64,000 bases of DNA from Lishizhenia tianjinensis. GTDB lineage: Bacteria > Bacteroidota > Bacteroidia > Flavobacteriales_D > Crocinitomicaceae. The stretch lies in assembly GCF_900116425.1 (NCBI RefSeq), contig NZ_FPAS01000001.1, forward strand, positions 372,001 through 436,000, written 5' to 3'. Below, piece after piece: positions 59,706 to 64,000 of the stretch. Numbering within the stretch: position 1 is the first letter of the stretch; every line of letters begins with the position of its first letter. The notes beneath the pieces are model-generated. The model worked only from the letters and a program-made list of their open reading frames with translations, was not told the origin of the DNA and did not search any database. Position numbers and translations under genes: made by a program.

Positions 59706-59887
59706 GGGCATTCATTTTCCTTCCTTCCGTAAACTACAGTAAGTAAAATACCGCGTCATCCCCTTCAAGGCTTCGTTTTTCACTTAAAAAAGTTAGTCGC
59801 CTAAAAAGCTCAACCGCTTTTCCTTCTCCTGCTTTTCTACAGTAAAAAAACTCCAGGCTTTCCAGTACTACCGCTAATGCGAATGAA
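59672..59887 (+). repeat. Intergenic direct repeat, copy 2
   Basis: About 216 bp, starting with the terminator of the T9SS gene (AAAGGGAAGGAGC...TCTTTCCCTT) and ending 'ctccaggctttcc', then 'gctaatgcgaatg'. Roughly three quarters of positions look conserved against copy 1. The minus-strand frame 59734-59919 in it is not supported because copy 1 breaks it. Confidence 0.85.
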
Positions 59888-59923
59888 ATTCTTGCTTTTA
59901 TGACTTGTTTAATGGACATAAAA

Positions 59924-59947
59924 AAAGCCGCTCAATCGAGCAGCTTT
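59924..59947 (-). terminator. Ferredoxin gene terminator
   Basis: AAAGCCGCTC and GAGCAGCTTT pair with one mismatch; AAAAAA on the plus side gives a T run on the minus strand. Confidence 0.75.
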
Positions 59948-59966
59948 CTATTCTTGTATCTTTTCT

Positions 59967-60320
59967 TTATTCACCTAAGTGCATAAAGTCTTTCTTCGCT
60001 AACAATTCTTCTTCTGATTCTTCGAAGTCAGGATCGTCTACACAACAGTCAACCGGACAAACAGCAGCACACTGAGGCTCATCGTGGAAACCTACACACT
60101 CCGTACATTTGTCAGATACAATGTAGTATACATCCATATCTTTTGGTTCGTGGTCTTGATCGGCCTCCATTTCTTCTCCGTCAAGCGTTGTTATTATACC
60201 TGCTAAAGATGTTCCGTCTGCGTAATTCCATTCAGCTCCACCTTCATATATTGCATTATTCGGACATTCTGGCTCACATGCTCCGCAATTGATGCACTCA
60301 TCCGTAATCATTATTGCCAT
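59967..60320 (-). CDS. Ferredoxin with two [4Fe-4S] clusters
   Basis: From the ATG at 60320 (117 residues) the protein has 'CINCGACEPECPNNAIYEGG' and 'CTECVGFHDEPQCAAVCPVDCC'. The second cluster has an unusual long insertion and an extra Cys (as in 2[4Fe-4S] ferredoxins of the Chromatium type). It transfers electrons in the cytosol. It is divergent from the acyl-CoA reductase gene, the common neighbour in Flavobacteriales. Confidence 0.92.
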   Translation of the reverse strand: MAIMITDECINCGACEPECPNNAIYEGGAEWNYADGTSLAGIITTLDGEEMEADQDHEPKDMDVYYIVSDKCTECVGFHDEPQCAAVCPVDCCVDDPDFEESEEELLAKKDFMHLGE

Positions 60321-60352
60321 TCTCTTGTATTTTTTAAACGTTAAAACGTAAG

Positions 60353-60386
60353 TTTGCAAATATAAAACGAAGCAAGCTTATATTTG
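60353..60386 (+). promoter_or_regulatory. Promoter for acyl-CoA reductase
   Basis: TTTG at 60353-60356 and TATATTTG at 60379-60386 (spacer 22 bp, slightly long) match the Bacteroidota pattern, 48 bp before the ATG. Confidence 0.5.
60357..60364 (-). promoter_or_regulatory. -7 box for ferredoxin gene
   Basis: CAAATATA on the plus strand is TATATTTG on the minus strand, 37 bp upstream of the ferredoxin start. A -33 TTTG is not evident. Confidence 0.4.
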
Positions 60387-60433
60387 GTTCGTTTTTGAAA
60401 AATATTTGTAAAATATTCATTGTTAACAACAAT

Positions 60434-61480
60434 ATGACAATAGAGCAACGCATTAAAGCTTTTGTAGCCTTAGGTAAGGTTATGCAACATTTAGGAGAAG
60501 GGAAAGAGTGGGAAAGTACAGCATTAGGTGTTACCGCTGCTGAATATGAAAAATTACAACGCGTAATCAATACACAAATCCACCACAACGGTTGGTTTTC
60601 AAAAGATAATGTACAAACCAGTTTGAGAAACCTTGCTTCCATGTTGCAAGAAGATGCTTTGATAGAGTGGGTGAGTAAATATAAGTTTACAGCCACAGGT
60701 AAACGCATCGCTATTATCATGGCAGGTAACATTCCTATGGTAGGTTTTCACGACTTTTTATGCGTTTTACTTTCTGGAAATAAAGCCGTGTGTAAGTTGT
60801 CATCTGAAGATAAGCACTTGCTTCCTGCCTTTTGTGAAGTGTTGGCCAAATTTGATCCTCAATTTTTTGAGTACATAGAGTTTGTACAAGGAAACCTTAA
60901 AAATCCGGATGCTGTTATCGCAACTGGTTCTAATAATTCTGCACAATACTTCGAAAAATACTTTGGTGCATACCCAAATATCATACGTAAAGGAAGAACT
61001 TCTTTGGCTGTGTTAACTGGAGAGGAGACCAAAGAGGAGTTGGAAGCTTTGGGGAGTGATATCTTTACTCACTTTGGTTTAGGATGCCGAAATGTAACAC
61101 AGTTGTTAATGCCCAAGGACTTTGATTTAGATAGATTTTTTGGTGCAATTGTAGGCTATGGTGAAATCATCAATCATAATAAATATGCAAATAACTATGA
61201 TTACTACAGAGCCATTTATTTAATGAACCAAGATGACTTGTTAGAGAACGGGTTTTTATTAACTAAAGAAGACGACAAGTTATTCTCTCCTATAGGTGTG
61301 TTGTTTTACCATAGGTATGAAAATCAAGAAGAGGTGGAACAATATTTAAAAGATAGAGCCGAAGACATACAAGCGGTGGTCGGGAAAAACTATTTGCCTT
61401 TTGGTTCTGTTCAAACCCCTGGGTTAGAAGATTATGCTGATGGAGTGAACACCATGGAGTTCATTGCCACTTTAGCTTAA
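60434..61480 (+). CDS. Acyl-CoA reductase (LuxC-type)
   Basis: From the ATG at 60434 (348 residues) the protein has the LuxC-family features 'GKRIAIIMAGNIPMVGFHDFLCVLLSGNKAVCKLSS' and 'GLGCRNVTQLLMPKDFDLDRFFGAI' (Cys nucleophile region). It reduces acyl-CoA to aldehyde, perhaps with the divergent ferredoxin or NAD(P)H. Physiological substrate unknown. The upstream 13 residues are not used. Confidence 0.88.
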   Translation: MTIEQRIKAFVALGKVMQHLGEGKEWESTALGVTAAEYEKLQRVINTQIHHNGWFSKDNVQTSLRNLASMLQEDALIEWVSKYKFTATGKRIAIIMAGNIPMVGFHDFLCVLLSGNKAVCKLSSEDKHLLPAFCEVLAKFDPQFFEYIEFVQGNLKNPDAVIATGSNNSAQYFEKYFGAYPNIIRKGRTSLAVLTGEETKEELEALGSDIFTHFGLGCRNVTQLLMPKDFDLDRFFGAIVGYGEIINHNKYANNYDYYRAIYLMNQDDLLENGFLLTKEDDKLFSPIGVLFYHRYENQEEVEQYLKDRAEDIQAVVGKNYLPFGSVQTPGLEDYADGVNTMEFIATLA

Positions 61481-61535
61481 TGTAAACATGTCTTAAATAA
61501 ACACGCATCATACTTTCGCTTTTCTAAAGTACTGT

Positions 61536-61543
61536 TATTTTTG
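61536..61543 (+). promoter_or_regulatory. -7 box for the CBS-domain synthase gene
   Basis: TATTTTTG fits TAnnTTTG, 30 bp before the ATG at 61573. The -33 motif is weak (ACTTTCG at 61512-61518). Confidence 0.45.
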
Positions 61544-61572
61544 TGTGCGTATTTAGAATACAACAAATTGAT

Positions 61573-62934
61573 ATGAAGTATTACAACAATATATTAGAAA
61601 CCATAGGAAACACTCCTTTGGTGAAAATTAACAAATTAACTAAGGACGTTAAAGCTTTGGTATTGGCCAAAGTAGAAACTACAAACCCTGGAAACTCTGT
61701 AAAAGATAGAATGGCCGTGAAAATGGTTGAAGATGCAGAAGAAAGGGGTTGGATCAAACCAGGTGGAACCATCATCGAAGGTACTTCAGGAAACACAGGT
61801 ATGGGATTGGCGCTAGCAGCAATTGCAAAGGGCTACAAACTAATTTGTGTATTGGCAGATAAGCAGAGTAAGGAAAAGATGGACATCTTGCGTGCCGTAG
61901 GTGCAGAGGTGGTTGTTTGTCCTACTGCAGTTGAGCCAGAAGATCCACGTTCTTACTATTCTGTTTCTAAAAGATTGGCCGCTGAAACACCAAATTCTTG
62001 GTATGTGAACCAATACGATAACTTGGCCAATCGTCAGGCACACTACGAACAAACTGGACCAGAAATTTGGGAGCAAACAGAAGGTAAGATTACTCACTTT
62101 GTTGTAGGTGTAGGTACTGGAGGAACGATTTCAGGAGTAGGTAAATTCTTGAAAGAACAAAATCCAGACATTAAAATTTGGGGTATAGATACGTACGGTT
62201 CTGTATTTAAAAAATACCACGAAACAGGAATTTTTGATGAAAATGAAATCTATCCTTACATCACTGAAGGGATTGGTGAAGATATTTTACCGAAAAACGT
62301 AGATTTCGATATCATAGATAAATTTACAAAGGTTACGGATAAAGATGCTGCTATTTACACACGTAGATTGGCACGTGAAGAAGGAATTTTTGTTGGAAAC
62401 TCTGCAGGTGCGGCCATCAAAGGTTTGTTGCAGTTACAAGAGGAGTTGACAGAAGATGATGTTGTGGTTGTTTTATTCCACGATCATGGTTCGCGTTACG
62501 TAGGTAAAATGTTTAACGACGATTGGATGCGCGAAAGAGGTTTCTTGGAAGAGACAAAAAAGACAGCATTGGATTTAATTGAAAGTCATGCTAACTTACC
62601 TTTAGTTTCTTTAATGAGTGAAGAGTTAATTTCTCATGCTGTTTCTAAAATGCGTGATTTCAAGATCTCTCAAATTCCAGTAATGAAAGACGGAGAGTTT
62701 GTAGGTTTGGTAGATGATAAAACAATTTTTGAATTGTTAATCGACAACCCAAGCATCGTTGATGATCCTATTTCTTCAGTAATGAAAGATCCTTTACCTG
62801 TTGTAGAAGCTTCTGCAAACATTGATAAGATTTCAAAGTTAATCAACAGAGATACTCCAGCAGTATTGGTGAAATTAGACAACGGAAAATACAATATAAT
62901 TACTCGTTACGATATCATAGACGCGATAGCATAA
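61573..62934 (+). CDS. Cystathionine beta-synthase-type enzyme with CBS domains
   Basis: From the ATG at 61573 (453 residues) the protein has a PLP-fold II domain: 'IGNTPLVKINKL', Lys44 in 'NPGNSVKDRMA' and 'GTSGNTGMGLALAA'. The C-terminal 110 residues form two CBS motifs ('LMSEELISHAVSKMRDFKISQIPVMKDGEFVGLVDDKT'). Such proteins combine serine and homocysteine, or make cysteine with O-acetylserine; the CBS domains would sense a nucleotide or SAM. The gene is followed one base later by the gene at 62936. Confidence 0.9.
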   Translation: MKYYNNILETIGNTPLVKINKLTKDVKALVLAKVETTNPGNSVKDRMAVKMVEDAEERGWIKPGGTIIEGTSGNTGMGLALAAIAKGYKLICVLADKQSKEKMDILRAVGAEVVVCPTAVEPEDPRSYYSVSKRLAAETPNSWYVNQYDNLANRQAHYEQTGPEIWEQTEGKITHFVVGVGTGGTISGVGKFLKEQNPDIKIWGIDTYGSVFKKYHETGIFDENEIYPYITEGIGEDILPKNVDFDIIDKFTKVTDKDAAIYTRRLAREEGIFVGNSAGAAIKGLLQLQEELTEDDVVVVLFHDHGSRYVGKMFNDDWMRERGFLEETKKTALDLIESHANLPLVSLMSEELISHAVSKMRDFKISQIPVMKDGEFVGLVDDKTIFELLIDNPSIVDDPISSVMKDPLPVVEASANIDKISKLINRDTPAVLVKLDNGKYNIITRYDIIDAIA

Positions 62935-62935
62935 C

Positions 62936-63709
62936 ATGGAATTTATTGATCAAATGCATAGAACAATCCGCCTGGGCCAAGTGCCTGAGCGGATTGTTTC
63001 GTTAGTGCCCTCACAAACCGAATTGCTCTACGATTTAGGCCTAGGAGATAGAGTTGTGGGGATTACCAAATTCTGCATACATCCAGAGGAGTGGTTCAGA
63101 AATAAAACCCGCATTGGTGGTACTAAAAATGTAAACCTAGAAAAGGTAAAAGCCCTTCAACCTGATTTGATTATCGGGAATAAGGAGGAGAATGAAAAGT
63201 CAGATATTCTTTCGCTCGAAGAAATAGCTCCAGTTTGGATGTCGGATATCTTTAATTTGGAAGATAGTCTTTCCATGATTAATTCCTTCGGGGAAATGCT
63301 TGATGTGAAGCAGAAAGCGGAAGGATTATGTCAAGACATTACCAAAGAGTTTCAAAAGTTAAAACCGCTTCATCTCAACAAAAAGGTGTTGTATCTGATT
63401 TGGAAAGATCCTTATATGGGGGTTGGTCCCAATACCTTTGTCCATCATATTTTGGAAGACCATCTAGGTGCTATAAATATTTTGGAAGAGGAGAGGTATC
63501 CTGTTTTGGAACTTGCTAATTTAATGCCTCAACCAGAAATGATATTGTTGAGTTCAGAACCCTTTCCTTTTAAAGAAAAACACAGCTTAGAGCTTCAAAT
63601 GCTTTTTCCGAAGGCGGAAATATTGTTGGTAGATGGAGAGTATTTTTCTTGGTATGGTTCTCGACTCTTAGGAGCTCCTCAATACTTTCAGCAACTTTTT
63701 AGTGAATAA
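62936..63709 (+). CDS. BtuF-like helical-backbone metal/cobalamin receptor protein
   Basis: The 257-residue protein has the periplasmic-binding fold class III sequence 'RIVSLVPSQTELLYDLGLGDRVVGITKFCIHPEEWF' and 'VNLEKVKALQPDLIIGNKEENEK', typical of BtuF-type cobalamin-binding proteins. It has no signal peptide, so is cytoplasmic, as in many Bacteroidota homologues. Real ligand unknown. It starts 1 bp after the preceding stop, so it is coupled. Confidence 0.82.
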   Translation: MEFIDQMHRTIRLGQVPERIVSLVPSQTELLYDLGLGDRVVGITKFCIHPEEWFRNKTRIGGTKNVNLEKVKALQPDLIIGNKEENEKSDILSLEEIAPVWMSDIFNLEDSLSMINSFGEMLDVKQKAEGLCQDITKEFQKLKPLHLNKKVLYLIWKDPYMGVGPNTFVHHILEDHLGAINILEEERYPVLELANLMPQPEMILLSSEPFPFKEKHSLELQMLFPKAEILLVDGEYFSWYGSRLLGAPQYFQQLFSE

Positions 63710-63989
63710 AAGAGAGTAGGTACTTTACCAGTTGTACACTCGCTTCTTGTTGGTTTTTAAATCGAAGTTCTCCTTCAATTCTCAACTGATTATTTTCTAC
63801 CTCATGGGCACAGATTTCGAAATGCTCTACATTGTCCAGGAGAGTGCGAGAGTTTTTATACAAAGGGAAGTTGTTGAGTATGCCCAACATAAAGGGATCT
63901 GTATCCACCGTCAATAAATCTTTAATATCTCCTTTTAACTCAAACTCCTTGGGTTTAGGAGTGCTAATAATTTCAGGGTTTTCATCCAT
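63699..63989 (-). CDS. Small protein of unknown function near window edge
   Basis: The 96-residue protein begins at 63989 and overlaps the end of the 62936 gene by 11 bp in convergent orientation. It has mixed helices and strands ('FELKGDIKDLLTVDTDPFMLGILNNFPLYKN') and no motif. It may be longer if an earlier start lies beyond the window edge. Confidence 0.5.
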   Translation of the reverse strand: MDENPEIISTPKPKEFELKGDIKDLLTVDTDPFMLGILNNFPLYKNSRTLLDNVEHFEICAHEVENNQLRIEGELRFKNQQEASVQLVKYLLSFIH

Positions 63990-64000
63990 CCCTATATAGA

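Noticed and set aside
59734-59919. 61-codon minus-strand frame near the ferredoxin gene
   Set aside because: The second repeat copy at 58317 breaks the same frame; no motif.

Overview
The window looks like a chromosomal segment of a low-GC Bacteroidota, most probably order Flavobacteriales. The evidence is a protein with a type IX secretion sorting domain (58662-59648), transketolase split into two genes, DUF3078 and DUF1684 proteins, a THX-type ribosomal protein, and promoters that fit the Bacteroidota pattern TTTG / TAnnTTTG. No rRNA, tRNA, CRISPR array, phage or insertion sequence was recognised.

Layout. (1) 1-6.2 kb: poorly characterised secreted, lipo- and membrane proteins and a serine hydrolase of the beta-lactamase family. 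(2) 6.3-13.5 kb: the most unusual part. It is a run of ten small one-gene units plus one gene remnant, all on the minus strand. Each gene is followed, usually 7-21 bp after its stop, by a TAAC-type heptamer (RNNTAAC-like), and in most spacers by an imperfect palindrome that closes shortly before the next start codon. This matches the architecture of integron gene cassettes with attC sites, but there is no integrase in the window (a CALIN-like array). The cargo includes WapI-like and SMI1/KNR4-like immunity-type proteins, lipoproteins and a HEFGH zinc-peptidase-like protein. (3) 13.5-17.5 kb: sucD surrounded by long non-coding stretches of 'word-like' simple repeats. (4) 17.5-25.4 kb: an HxlR-regulated SDR/dioxygenase locus, a frameshifted nuclease, a TetR regulator with a clear operator, and aquaporin. 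(5) 25.5-32.5 kb: an aminotransferase operon and a six-gene operon tktN - VWA - tktC - ECF sigma factor - anti-sigma - small secreted protein. (6) 32.8-36.4 kb: MlaD-type protein plus an HdrC/HdrB-like iron-sulfur pair with a HAD protein between them.

(7) 37-39.4 kb: peroxide defence (oxyR divergent from dps, then a 2-Cys peroxiredoxin). (8) 39.5-47.7 kb: murein endopeptidase, CorA, and serC-serA with DUF1015, YggS and DUF1684 genes, then a THX ribosomal protein fused to a histone-H1-like tail. (9) 47.7-55.9 kb: trmH, HU, fmt-MATE-rRNA methyltransferase cluster, an ABC ATPase without a permease gene beside a YihY protein, and a LexA-like regulator. (10) 56-64 kb: thiolase, the T9SS-exported protein bracketed by two copies of a ~210 bp repeat, ferredoxin divergent from acyl-CoA reductase, a cystathionine beta-synthase-type enzyme with CBS domains, and a metal/cobalamin-binding-type protein.

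Functional calls come from reading the translated sequences for family motifs. No database search was run.
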